A stretch of 64,000 nucleotides of DNA from Myxococcus landrumus (GTDB lineage Bacteria > Myxococcota > Myxococcia > Myxococcales > Myxococcaceae). The position numbers and the translations under genes were made by a program. How positions within the stretch are numbered: position 1 is the first letter of the stretch; every line of letters starts with the position of its first letter. The DNA lies in NCBI RefSeq assembly GCF_017301635.1, contig NZ_CP071091.1:5716001-5780000 (forward strand), in the 5' to 3' direction. Below, one piece after another: positions 13,226-23,316 of this stretch. The notes under the pieces are model-generated. The model saw only the letters and a list, made by a program, of their open reading frames with translations, was not told the DNA's origin and made no database searches.

Positions 13226-15483
13226 CGACCCGCCTCCGCCGAGCGTCCCACCAGCTCCCGAAGCTGCGTGAGGTCCAGCGGCTTGGAGATTTTCAGGTTC
13301 GGCACCTCCCGCAGGAAGGACACCGTGCGGGGCGTGAAGGCGCCTCCGGTCATGAACACCATGCGGCCCGCCTGCTCCGGGGCGCAGCGCCCCAGCTCGT
13401 GGTACAGGTCCATGCCCGTCATCCCCGGCATCATCACGTCGCACAAGATGAGGTCGAAGCGGCTGCCTTCATTGAGCAGCCGCAGCGCCGCCTGCGCGCT
13501 GTTCGCCGTGGCGACCTCGTGGTCCGCCGCCAGCGAGCGCTGGAGCGCCAGCGTCACGTTGGGCTCGTCATCCACGACGAGGATGCGCGCCCGCGCGTTC
13601 ACCTGCACCACCGACTGCAAGCGGGGCAGCACCTCCAGCTCCCGCGTGGCCGCGCGCAACACCACGCGGAAGGTGCTCCCGCGGCCCGGCTCGCTCTCCG
13701 CGTGGATGGAGCCCCCCATCGACTCGATGATGCCGTGACAGATGGACAGCCCCAGCCCCGTGCCCACGCCCACCGGCTTGGTGGTGAAGAACGGGTCGAA
13801 GATGCGGTCCATCACCTCGGGCGTCATCCCCATGCCCGTGTCCCGCACCTCCACCAGCACCCGCCCCCGGTCCCCCGCGCGGATGATGACGCGAATCTCA
13901 TGCTCGTACTCGGGCGAGCCATCCTCCGGAATCGCCTGCGCCGCGTTGAGCAGCAGGTTGAGGAACACCTGGCACAGCCGCGACTCGCTGGCCTCCACCG
14001 GCGCCACCGGCTCGAACTCCGTCACCAGCCGGGCGCGGTGACGGATGACGTTGTCCGCCATCTTGCACGCCAGCTCCACCGCGCGGCGCACATCCACCGG
14101 CATCAGCCGCACCTCCTGCTCACCGCGCGCGAAGACCTTCAAGTCGCGGACGATGGTGGCGATGCGCTCGGCGCCCTCCGTCGTCTCGCGCACCAACTGC
14201 TGCAGCGAGGCGATGGCCGCCGCGGGGACATGGCTCTCCATCCGCTCCAGGCCCTCCCGCACGAGGTGCAGGTTGACCAGCATGTAGGCCAGGGGGTTGT
14301 TGATTTCATGCGCCACGCCCGCCCCCAGCGTGCCCACCGACGCCAGCCGGTCCGCCACCACCAGGTGCGCCTGGAGCTGCTTTCGCTCCGAGGTGTCGCG
14401 GTGGACCATGATGTTGGCGATGGCGCGCCCCTCGCTGTCGCGCAGCGGCACCACCACCGACTCGCACCAGCACGTGGTGCCATCGCGGCGCTTGAACTCC
14501 AGCTCCCCGCTCCAGCGCCCCTGCTTCTCCAGGCCCGCCAGCACCATGCCCGTCATCCGGTCCGGCTCGTCCGGGTGGAGCACGCGGAACAACGTCTGCC
14601 CCATCGCCTCCGACTTGTTGCGGCCGAACATCCGCTCCGCGCTGGCGTTCCAGTCGATGATGCCGCCGCCCAGGTCCGTAATCACCACGCCGTCGTAGAT
14701 GCTCTCGAAGATGAGCGCCTGGCGGTTCAGCTCCTGCTCCGCCTGCTTGCGCGCGGTGATGTCCATCACCGTGCCCGTCACCCGCGCCGGCACCCCCGCC
14801 GCGTCACACAGCACGTCTCCCTTGCAGGATATCCACCGCCACCCGCTGCCGGGCGGCTCAATCCGATAGTCCACATCCACCTGCGTCTTCTTCTCCAGCG
14901 CGATGGAGAGCGCCTCGCGCACCCGGGGCAGGTCTCCCGGGTGCACCACCTCCTCCAGCTCCATGGCGCGGCCGGACAGCTTGCCCACGGGCAACCCCAG
15001 GAGCCGGTCCACCTGTTCGCTCCACGTCACCCGGCCGCTCTGGGCATTCCAGTCCCAGATGCCCACGCGCGCGGCGGACAGCGCCTGGCGCAGCTGCTCC
15101 TCGCGCTGCTCCAACACCTCGCGCTTGGAGAAGCGGAACACGGTGACGGTGCCAATCTGGAGGCGGTCCCCCTCCTGGAGCTCCGCCGTGGCGATGGGCG
15201 TGCCGTTGAGCAGCGTGCCGTTGGTGGATTCCAGGTCCGTGACATGGCAGCCCCCGTCGGGGGCACGGACGATGCGGGCATGCTTGCGCGACACCCCGTG
15301 GTCGTCGATGCGGACGGTGGCATCCGAGCCCCGGCCGATGATGTGCTCCCCGGGCTCCAGCCGGAACGCGCGGCCGATGGCGGCCGGCGTCGTCGTGCTG
15401 ATGAGGATGAGACAGGCGCCCGTCGAGGACGGTGGAGCCAGCGCCAGTCCGGCGCAGGTCGTGAGGTCATCCAAGGTCGTCAT
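13222..15483 (-). CDS. Hybrid sensor histidine kinase: FHA-PAS-PAS-HisKA-HATPase-REC
   Basis: A 753-residue cytoplasmic protein without membrane segments. An FHA domain is at about 25-120 ('IIGRGSDATVRIDDHGVSRKHARI', 'LESTNGTLLNG'). Two PAS domains are at about 135-255 and 265-380, the first with a PAC segment. The dimerisation/phospho-acceptor box is 'GVAHEINNPLAYML', and the ATPase has 'NLLLNAAQAI', 'DTGMGM' and 'GTGLGLS'. A C-terminal receiver has 'LILCDVMMPG'. Phosphothreonine binding by the FHA domain would tie it to Ser/Thr kinases such as the divergent neighbour at 15765. The ATG at 15483 is placed just before 'TTLDDL'. It is coupled to the OPT gene by a 4-bp overlap. Confidence 0.9.
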   Translation of the reverse strand: MTTLDDLTTCAGLALAPPSSTGACLILISTTTPAAIGRAFRLEPGEHIIGRGSDATVRIDDHGVSRKHARIVRAPDGGCHVTDLESTNGTLLNGTPIATAELQEGDRLQIGTVTVFRFSKREVLEQREEQLRQALSAARVGIWDWNAQSGRVTWSEQVDRLLGLPVGKLSGRAMELEEVVHPGDLPRVREALSIALEKKTQVDVDYRIEPPGSGWRWISCKGDVLCDAAGVPARVTGTVMDITARKQAEQELNRQALIFESIYDGVVITDLGGGIIDWNASAERMFGRNKSEAMGQTLFRVLHPDEPDRMTGMVLAGLEKQGRWSGELEFKRRDGTTCWCESVVVPLRDSEGRAIANIMVHRDTSERKQLQAHLVVADRLASVGTLGAGVAHEINNPLAYMLVNLHLVREGLERMESHVPAAAIASLQQLVRETTEGAERIATIVRDLKVFARGEQEVRLMPVDVRRAVELACKMADNVIRHRARLVTEFEPVAPVEASESRLCQVFLNLLLNAAQAIPEDGSPEYEHEIRVIIRAGDRGRVLVEVRDTGMGMTPEVMDRIFDPFFTTKPVGVGTGLGLSICHGIIESMGGSIHAESEPGRGSTFRVVLRAATRELEVLPRLQSVVQVNARARILVVDDEPNVTLALQRSLAADHEVATANSAQAALRLLNEGSRFDLILCDVMMPGMTGMDLYHELGRCAPEQAGRMVFMTGGAFTPRTVSFLREVPNLKISKPLDLTQLRELVGRSAEAGR

Positions 15484-15764
15484 CACACAGCCCCCCGGCA
15501 CCTCCGCGCCGCGTCCGTCCGCCCGACCTCCCCCGGCTTGCACGCGTGGTGTCACATCCCGAGAATCCAACAGCCCCGGGCCACCGCGTCCAACCACCTG
15601 GGGTGATGGGCCGCCCCAGCATACGCCAGGCAACATCTGCCCCACCGCCCTCCGCCGCAGGTGACGAATGGTGAACGCACGCGCCACATTGGCGCGACGC
15701 GGCGGACACTTCGGGCCCGGGGCATGCAGCACGACTTTCGCGCGGGTGCTAGGCTCAACCCCGC
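15484..15764. promoter_or_regulatory. Divergent intergenic region
   Basis: 281 bp between the hybrid histidine kinase and the Ser/Thr kinase, which start in opposite directions. Promoters for both are expected. No clear consensus boxes or repeats were found. Confidence 0.4.
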
Positions 15765-17189
<1,425 letters not shown>

Positions 17190-17421
17190 CGTCCATCCGT
17201 TGATTTCAATCCATGCCCCCTTCCCTGGGTCATGGATTGCACGCATCGACTGTCTTTGAACCGACCCGATTGGGAAAACTTTTACCCATCGGAATTCACA
17301 TACGCGACTCGCCCCCAAATCTTGCCGTACCCACAAATTCCAACAGCAGTGCTTGAGAAACTTGGAATGGCTGGGCGGCAAGGTGGTCAGCCACGGCTGA
17401 CCGACACACATGGGGGAATGA
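17190..17421. promoter_or_regulatory. AT-richer intergenic region with an 18-bp inverted repeat
   Basis: This 232-bp gap is clearly less GC-rich than its surroundings and should hold the promoter of the NGLST-repeat protein gene. A perfect inverted repeat, GGTCAGCCACGGCTGACC, lies at 17385-17402, only 20 bp before the start codon and just ahead of the GGGGGA ribosome binding site. It is a candidate operator or translation-controlling hairpin. Confidence 0.5.
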
Positions 17422-18405
17422 ATGGACCACACATCCGCCTCGCAGTCGCGTCGTCACATCACCACCAATCCGGGCCGCATCCAGGGGTATGCGGCGGGAC
17501 TCATCGGGCTGCTGGTGCTGGGAATCGGGACGGGGGCCTGTGGCGTAGGAGCAGAGCGCGTGGAGGAAGAAGTCGCTCAAGCCAGGCGCGGAGAGCTCTC
17601 CAGCAACGGACTCTCCACCAACGGCTTGTCGACAAACGGATTATCAACCAATGGCTTGTCAACCAACGGCCTGTCCACCATTGGCTTGTCAACCAACGGC
17701 TTCGCCACCTGGTTCAACCAGGACCCCGCCACCGCGGACTCGGTGATGGAGTACGTGGTGAAGTGCGCGGTGCCGTCCGGGCAGGTGAGACAATTCACCA
17801 ACCCTCTCACGGGGACGCTGCACACCTGGAATGGCGCGCTGGGCCTGGCGCCGGACTGGGCCGCGGGGTCGGCGGCGACGGTGGTGGAGCAGGAGGTCAT
17901 CTCCGCGTGTCTGGCCGCGCACGCGAACAAGTATGGAATCCACGTGGCCATCTCCGTGCTGGGCCGCAGCGCGGCGGGTAACAGCGCGCCCATCCCCTAC
18001 AGCGCGGAGGAGCTGGCGACGTTCAGCGAGCCGGAGTCGTGCTTCTTCGGCAACCTCTTCGACGGCACGGGCGTCTTCGCGGCCAATGACCAGCCCTATC
18101 TCTCCGCCGACCGGAGCACGTCACGAACGTGTGGACTGGCCTCGGGCCCCACGCAGTCCTGTCCTCCGCTCACGCACCTGGGGATGTGCGCGTCGCTCTG
18201 CCAACGCGCCGTCGACAGTGGGGGCGCGGCGCTGCCGTACTACGCCACGTGTACGCACGCGGGCCGCACGTTCCGGCCCCTGACGGCCCGCCTTCGCCCG
18301 CAGGATATCTACCAGTGCGGGGACGGCATCTGTCAGTTCACTGAACATTGTGGAACCGGCACCAGCGCCTTGAGTTGTCAGTCGGACTGCGGCACCTGCC
18401 CCTGA
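17422..18405 (+). CDS. Secreted protein with NGLST pentapeptide repeats and Cys-rich C-terminus
   Basis: A 327-residue exported protein. A hydrophobic segment at about 20-40 ('GLIGLLVLGIGTGAC') acts as signal peptide, possibly a lipoprotein signal although the lipobox is imperfect. Residues 62-96 are seven tandem five-residue repeats of consensus NGLST. A globular region with about eight cysteines follows, and the C-terminus 'CGDGICQFTEHC...SCQSDCGTC' is a cysteine-rich cap of a type common in myxobacterial secreted proteins. The repeat has a leucine every fifth residue, compatible with a small beta-helix like pentapeptide-repeat proteins. The ATG at 17422 follows GGGGGA. Function unknown; surface location is likely. 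Confidence 0.8.
   Translation: MDHTSASQSRRHITTNPGRIQGYAAGLIGLLVLGIGTGACGVGAERVEEEVAQARRGELSSNGLSTNGLSTNGLSTNGLSTNGLSTIGLSTNGFATWFNQDPATADSVMEYVVKCAVPSGQVRQFTNPLTGTLHTWNGALGLAPDWAAGSAATVVEQEVISACLAAHANKYGIHVAISVLGRSAAGNSAPIPYSAEELATFSEPESCFFGNLFDGTGVFAANDQPYLSADRSTSRTCGLASGPTQSCPPLTHLGMCASLCQRAVDSGGAALPYYATCTHAGRTFRPLTARLRPQDIYQCGDGICQFTEHCGTGTSALSCQSDCGTCP
17605..17709 (+). repeat. Seven tandem 15-bp repeats encoding NGLST
   Basis: Seven in-frame 15-base units encode NGLST five times, then IGLST and NGFAT. The units differ mostly at synonymous positions, so the repeat is conserved as protein rather than as recent DNA duplication. Unit 3 uses TTA and TCA codons, which are rare in this genome. 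Confidence 0.85.
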
Positions 18406-18541
18406 GGGCAACACACGCCACGCCGCGATGTGCCCGCACCAGAATGTCCTGGAGGGACAGCACCCTCGGGGGCGAAGACAGCCTCTGAGGTCGTGTTATG
18501 GTCTCCCCATTCCCGAGGTCGGGCCGGACATGGGAGGTGGC

Positions 18542-19813
18542 ATGAACGGTCTTCTCGTCCTGGATGCCCCCGAGGGCACGGACATCGCCGGCTACACGGT
18601 GGAGGGGTTGTTGGGCGCCGGAGGCTGCGGCGTGGTGTATCGAGCCTCTCGTGATGGGCAATCCGTGGCGCTCAAGCTCCAGTCCCTGGAGCACCTGGGC
18701 GACCGCGCCGTGCGAGAGGTGGACACCCTGACGCGGCTGACCCACCACAACGTGGTGGGCTTCCGAGGCGGAGGACTGTTTCCTCCCGAGGCGCCGGAGT
18801 GGCTCTATCTGGCCATGGAGTACGTCCGAGGGCGCCCGCTGGCGCAGTGGGTGGAAGAGGAGAACCCCGGCGCGCGCCGCGTGGCGGAGCTGGCGCTGGG
18901 GATGGCGCGAGGACTGGAGGCGGCGCACGCGTCGGACGTGCTCCACCGCGACATCAAGGAAGCCAACGTCCTGGTGCGCGAGGAGGACGGCACGCCCGTC
19001 CTGATGGACTTCGGCGTGGGAGAGTCCGCACAAGCACCGCGTCCTCCGCGCGGCGTCCTTCCTCCAGGCACGCCACGATATCGCAGCCCGGAGGCGCTGA
19101 TGTTCCGGCGCGAGGGGCGCGAGGGCGTCTACCCGCCCACCGCCGCGGATGACCTGTATGCGCTGGGCGTCGTCCTCTACTGGATGCTGACGGCGCGCCA
19201 TCCCTTCGAGAACGTGGAGACACCCGAGGGAGAGCTGGCCGTCATCCACCATCCTCCCGTGACGCCCGGGGCCCTCAACCGGCGCGTGCCCTGGGTGCTC
19301 AGCGAGCTGTGCCTGCGACTGCTGTCGAAGGAGCCCTGGCGGCGAGGCACCGCGAGCACGTGCCGCATGGCGCTGGAGGTGGCGCTGGACAGCGCCGAGG
19401 CGGCCTGGGACGTGCCGCTGTTTCCGGACGCCTCCGAGCTGCCCGCGGACCTCCAGGGACAAGGGACCGCGTCGCGAGGCCGCCGCACGACGCAGACAGG
19501 TGGCCTGCCCGCGTACCCGGGTTCAGTGGAGCCGGCCGAGACACCTCGGCTCGTCGTGCATGCCCGACCGGTGTCGCGGCGCGGGCACCGCCGGGAGCTT
19601 CCGCTCACCCTGCTCGCGCTGGGCGTGGGGGCGTGCTTGATGGGCGGCGCGTGGTGGGCGCGACGCTGGCATCCCGCCGTCCTCGCGACCGCGCTGAGCA
19701 GCCGCATGCGCGTGTCGGAGCCGGGGACACGCTCAGGGACAGGGCCCACCGGACGGCGCACACCGGAGTCCCTGCCCTCCCGCCGGCCCGGGGCGCCCGT
19801 TCCCGCGCCCTGA
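18542..19813 (+). CDS. Membrane-anchored Ser/Thr protein kinase
   Basis: A 423-residue kinase. The catalytic domain spans about 15-285 with 'LLGAGGCGVVYRAS', 'SVALKLQ', 'HRDIKEAN', 'DFGVGE' and 'RYRSPEAL', so it has all key residues, although the APE motif reads SPEAL. A single transmembrane segment ('LPLTLLALGVGACLMGGAWW') lies near residue 355, followed by a short Ser/Pro/Arg-rich tail outside. This places the kinase in the cytoplasm and anchors it to the inner membrane. The ATG at 18542 is chosen over an ATG four codons upstream because GGGAGGTGG sits immediately before it. It follows the secreted repeat protein in the same direction. Confidence 0.87.
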   Translation: MNGLLVLDAPEGTDIAGYTVEGLLGAGGCGVVYRASRDGQSVALKLQSLEHLGDRAVREVDTLTRLTHHNVVGFRGGGLFPPEAPEWLYLAMEYVRGRPLAQWVEEENPGARRVAELALGMARGLEAAHASDVLHRDIKEANVLVREEDGTPVLMDFGVGESAQAPRPPRGVLPPGTPRYRSPEALMFRREGREGVYPPTAADDLYALGVVLYWMLTARHPFENVETPEGELAVIHHPPVTPGALNRRVPWVLSELCLRLLSKEPWRRGTASTCRMALEVALDSAEAAWDVPLFPDASELPADLQGQGTASRGRRTTQTGGLPAYPGSVEPAETPRLVVHARPVSRRGHRRELPLTLLALGVGACLMGGAWWARRWHPAVLATALSSRMRVSEPGTRSGTGPTGRRTPESLPSRRPGAPVPAP

Positions 19814-20083
19814 AACATTCCAGTCCTCGACACGCTCGCGCATCGTGCGCCTGGGTCCGCTGGCGGTCCGGCTCCGGGGGAGTGGAAACTTCCAGTCTCC
19901 GACGGTGCCAGGGCCAATCAGGGCGGGCTCCCGTCGACTACCCATCTGGACGGGCCCGACTCCAGGCGCGGGCCGACATCGGCTCCTTGCTCGACACGGC
20001 GCGCCGGTGTTGACTGCCAACACATCCGCCCGGCCCCCCGCGACGCTCCCGGGATGGACACCTGACGCCGGGACTGCGACGTG
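19814..20083. promoter_or_regulatory. Intergenic region with an imperfect direct repeat
   Basis: 270 bp before the histidine kinase gene. It holds two similar blocks, GAAACATTCCAGTCCTCGAC (19812-19831) and GAAACTTCCAGTCTCCGAC (19885-19903), 73 bp apart in the same orientation. They may be binding sites for one regulator. No clear promoter boxes were found. Confidence 0.35.
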
Positions 20084-21085
20084 ATGACGCTACGAGCCAG
20101 GGTGCTGTTGATGTCGGCGGTGGCCCAGAGGCGCGGCACCCTGCGGCTCGCGTTCCACGGCCGCCGAGGCCTCCCCCAGGGGACTCCCAGCGCCAGCACC
20201 GACTTCTCTCGCGAGGCCGCGGAGGCCGGAAGGCGGCTGGAGGAGACCGTCCGGGAGCGCACCGCCGAGCTCGAGGCCGCCAACGCGAAGCTGTCCCGCA
20301 GCCTGGAGCAGCTGCACGCCACCCAGGCGCAGCTGCTCTTCGCCGACCGGCTCATCGCCCTGGGCCGCATCGCCGCCGGCGTCGGCCACGAAATCAACAA
20401 CCCCCTGGCCTTCATCCTCAGCAACCTGGAGTACATCCACCAGGAGCTCCAGCAGAAGGAGGAGCTGGCCGAGCAGGAGCGCCAGGAGGTGCTCGAGGCG
20501 CTGGCGGAGACCCGCGACGGCGCCGAGCGCATCCGCCTCATCGTTCGGGACCTCCAGACGCTCTCCCGCTCGGAGGACGTGGGCAGTGGACCGTCGGACG
20601 TGGGCTCCGTGGTGCGCACGGCGGCGAAGATGGCCATGCACGAGCTGCGGCACCGCGCGCGCCTCGTCGTGGAGTGTGACGGGGTGCCGCCGGTGCAAGG
20701 CAACGGCGCGCGGCTGGGCCAGGTGTTCCTCAACCTGCTGCTCAACGCGGCGCAGGCCATCGTCCCCGGCCAGGTGGAGGTCAACGAGGTGCGCGTCGTC
20801 GCGAGCGAGGCCATGCCCGGCCGCGTCGTCGCGGTGGAGGTGCGCGACACCGGCTGCGGCATCTCCCCCGAGCACCGCGAGCGCATCTTCGACCCGTTCT
20901 TCACCACCAAGCCCCTGGGCGTGGGCACGGGCCTGGGCCTCGCCGTGTGCCACGGCATCGTCACGTCCCTGGGCGGCACGCTGACGGTGGAGAGCGCCCC
21001 CGGTCAGGGCAGCACCTTCCGCGTCACCCTGCCCGTGGCCGGCGCCTTCGCCCTGCCCCCGCGCCAGTTGGACGCCGTCGTCTGA
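20084..21085 (+). CDS. Soluble sensor histidine kinase
   Basis: A 333-residue protein with a short basic N-terminus, then a predicted coiled coil at about 40-90 (rich in Glu, Leu and Ala). The phospho-acceptor box 'GVGHEINNPLAFIL' is near residue 105. The ATPase domain has 'FLNLLLNAAQAI' (N box), 'DTGCGIS' (G1) and 'GTGLGLAVCHG' (G2). There is no sensor domain and no membrane segment, so input must come from a partner through the coiled coil. GTG 20081 and ATG 20084 are adjacent; the ATG is preferred. Its 3' end overlaps the convergent cysteine dioxygenase gene by 62 bp. Confidence 0.88.
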   Translation: MTLRARVLLMSAVAQRRGTLRLAFHGRRGLPQGTPSASTDFSREAAEAGRRLEETVRERTAELEAANAKLSRSLEQLHATQAQLLFADRLIALGRIAAGVGHEINNPLAFILSNLEYIHQELQQKEELAEQERQEVLEALAETRDGAERIRLIVRDLQTLSRSEDVGSGPSDVGSVVRTAAKMAMHELRHRARLVVECDGVPPVQGNGARLGQVFLNLLLNAAQAIVPGQVEVNEVRVVASEAMPGRVVAVEVRDTGCGISPEHRERIFDPFFTTKPLGVGTGLGLAVCHGIVTSLGGTLTVESAPGQGSTFRVTLPVAGAFALPPRQLDAVV

Positions 21086-21602
21086 CGGACTCCGCCCACA
21101 CCTCGTCGTAGGTCGTCATGCCCTCCATCGGCGGCGCGTAGACGTGCAGCGACACGGCCCGGTGGCGCGAGTCGTTGAGGACGCGGTGGATGGTGTGCGA
21201 CTCCTCGCGCATCAAGTCCCCCTCGCCCGCGCGCCGCTTCGCGTCCACGCGCAGCCGGTCTCCCGCCCACGCGAAGCGCGTCTCGCGCAGCTCCCCATGG
21301 ATGAGCAGCGAGGCGCCCCACGAACCTCCGTGGTCATGGAGCGGCGAGCCCTGCCCTGGCATCCAGCACACCAGCAGCAGCTCACACGCGCGCGTCTTCG
21401 CCAGCGTCCTCCGGGCATAGCGGGCGTCGTCGAAGCGGGTCAGCGACTCCAGCAGCCTCCAGTCGGGCCGGCTGTCGCGAAGCCGGGCCACCAGCCAGGC
21501 CAGGGAAGGCGCCGCCGCCCCGTCCTCGGGGAGCGCCCAGCCGAGCAGACTTCGCGTATCCGGAATCTCGATGTCCCCTGCTTCCGTGACGTGCTCTCGC
21601 AT
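21024..21602 (-). CDS. Cysteine dioxygenase family protein (cupin)
   Basis: A 192-residue cupin-fold enzyme. The iron ligands are H89 and H91 in 'PLHDHGGSWG' and H139 in 'SHTIHRVLN', matching the three-histidine site of cysteine dioxygenase type I proteins, which oxidise L-cysteine or related thiols to sulfinates. 'SLHVYAPP' near residue 152 is the conserved second-shell segment. The ATG at 21602 follows a strong GGAGGACC site. It is divergent from a FAD-binding protein gene, a pairing seen in sulfur-compound metabolism. The last 20 or so residues are Arg/Gly-rich and lie in the overlap with the histidine kinase gene. Confidence 0.85.
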   Translation of the reverse strand: MREHVTEAGDIEIPDTRSLLGWALPEDGAAAPSLAWLVARLRDSRPDWRLLESLTRFDDARYARRTLAKTRACELLLVCWMPGQGSPLHDHGGSWGASLLIHGELRETRFAWAGDRLRVDAKRRAGEGDLMREESHTIHRVLNDSRHRAVSLHVYAPPMEGMTTYDEVWAESVRRRRPTGAGAGRRRRPRAG

Positions 21603-21745
21603 GGGTCCTCCGGAGTGTGCGTGGGAGTGTGGACACGCCCTGGCACCGCGGCCAGGGGTTGGCGTCCGGAATTCTTCATCCCGCTTTCAAAGATTCGCGC
21701 GCATGCCCGGATGCCGCGGCGCGGGGGCGGACTTAGGATTGCGGC

Positions 21746-23218
21746 GTGCGAGCACACGAGAGCCCATGGGATGTGGCCATCGTGGGAGGTGGTGCCAGCG
21801 GGACGCTCCTGGCCATCCACCTCTTGAGGCAGGCGCATGTGCCGCTGCGGATTCTCCTCCTGGAGCGCGACGGGCAGGTGGGCCAGGGGCTCGCCTATTC
21901 GACTCGCAACGAGTGTCACCTGCTGAACGTCCCCGCCTCGCGGATGGGGGCCTTCGGCGAGGACCCCGAGCACTTCCTGCGCTGGCTGCGGCGGAGTGAG
22001 CCCGGCACGGCGGCCGGAGACTTCGTCCCCCGCCTGCACTACGGAGCCTACCTGGAGACCGTGCTGAAGGAGGCCATCGCCTGGTCGCCCCCTGGGGTCC
22101 ACCTGGAGGTGATGACCTCCGAGGTCCTCTCCATCCGCGAGCACGCGAATCGGGTGACGCTGTCGACCCGCGAAGGCCCGGTGGTGGCGCGGACGGTGGT
22201 GCTGGCGCTGGGCAACGCGCCCCCCGCGAACCTGCGCGTCGAGGACGGCGGGCTGTACGCGAGCGGGCGCTATCACCGCTCGCCCTGGGCCGAGGGCGCC
22301 CTGGGCAGCGTGGGCCCTCGCGACGCGGTGCTGCTGGTGGGCACCGGCCTCACCATGGTGGACACCGTGCTGTCGCTGGAGGCGCAAGGCCATCGCGGTC
22401 CGCTGCACGCGCTGTCGCGGCATGGGCTGCTGCCTCACCGGCATGCGCGCTCGGGCGCCGGGGCCTATGCGTCGCCGCCCATCCGGGCCGTGCTGCGCGC
22501 CCTGCGCCCCACCCGCTCCACGCCCCTCCGGGCTCGCGCCGTCCTGCACCTCCTGAGGGAAGAAGTGGCCCGCGCGGAGCGGTCCGGTGCGAACTGGCGC
22601 GCGGTGGTGGACGCGCTGCGGCCGGTGACGGTGCCCCTGTGGCAACGGCTCCCCCTGGACGAGCGGCGGCGCTTCCTGCGCCACCTGCGCACCTATTGGG
22701 ACGTGCACCGTCACCGCATGGCCCCCGCCGTGGGCGACCAGGTGGAGCGGCTGATGGCCAGCGGCCGACTGCGCCTGCACGCGGCGCGCGTCCGAGGCTT
22801 CTCGCTGGACGACGCGGGACAGGTGAGCGTGCGCCTGGCCCCCCGAGGCCAGCGCCGCGAGGAGCAGCTCCAGGTCCAGCACGTGGTGAACTGCACCGGC
22901 CCGGAGGGACTCGGCCCCCGGCACGGCCACCCGCTGCTGAGGGACCTGACCGAGGCGGGAACCGTACACCCGGACGCGCTGGGCCTGGGCCTGGCGACCC
23001 ACGGCTCCGGAGCCCTGCTGAACGCGCGCGGAGACACGACGGGCCGCCTCTTCACCCTGGGGCCCCTGCGCCGCGGAGAGCTCTGGGAGACCACCGCCGT
23101 GCCGGAGATTCGCGTCCAGGCCCGCGCCCTGGCCGACCACCTGCTCCAGAGGCAGGGACGAGGCCTCGCCCGCTACCCCGAGGCCCCGGCGGAACCCGCC
23201 GCCGACGGCGGCACCTAG
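21746..23218 (+). CDS. FAD/NAD(P)-binding protein
   Basis: A 490-residue flavoprotein. An N-terminal dinucleotide-binding fold has 'DVAIVGGGASGTLLAIHLL' and a following acidic residue in 'LLLERD'. A second nucleotide-binding fold has 'AVLLVGTGLTMVDTVLSL'. 'NECHLLNVPASRMGAF' and 'NCTGPEG' are characteristic of the NAD_binding_9/HpnW-like family. Such proteins are flavin-dependent oxidoreductases of poorly known substrate, often encoded near cysteine dioxygenase genes as here (divergent, 143 bp apart). The GTG at 21746 has AGGA eight bases upstream. Confidence 0.8.
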   Translation: MRAHESPWDVAIVGGGASGTLLAIHLLRQAHVPLRILLLERDGQVGQGLAYSTRNECHLLNVPASRMGAFGEDPEHFLRWLRRSEPGTAAGDFVPRLHYGAYLETVLKEAIAWSPPGVHLEVMTSEVLSIREHANRVTLSTREGPVVARTVVLALGNAPPANLRVEDGGLYASGRYHRSPWAEGALGSVGPRDAVLLVGTGLTMVDTVLSLEAQGHRGPLHALSRHGLLPHRHARSGAGAYASPPIRAVLRALRPTRSTPLRARAVLHLLREEVARAERSGANWRAVVDALRPVTVPLWQRLPLDERRRFLRHLRTYWDVHRHRMAPAVGDQVERLMASGRLRLHAARVRGFSLDDAGQVSVRLAPRGQRREEQLQVQHVVNCTGPEGLGPRHGHPLLRDLTEAGTVHPDALGLGLATHGSGALLNARGDTTGRLFTLGPLRRGELWETTAVPEIRVQARALADHLLQRQGRGLARYPEAPAEPAADGGT

Positions 23219-23316
23219 CCCAAGCAAGCACTGCCAGTGAATCCGGCGGAACGAGAGGTGGAAAGTCCCAGGACTGGGGGATTCGTGAGAGGCTTCGCCC
23301 GCCGGACACCCCCCTC

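Noticed and set aside
13399..15606. 735-residue plus-strand frame opposite the hybrid histidine kinase
   Set aside because: Arg/His/Gln-rich antisense shadow; the minus strand has FHA, PAS, kinase and receiver motifs.
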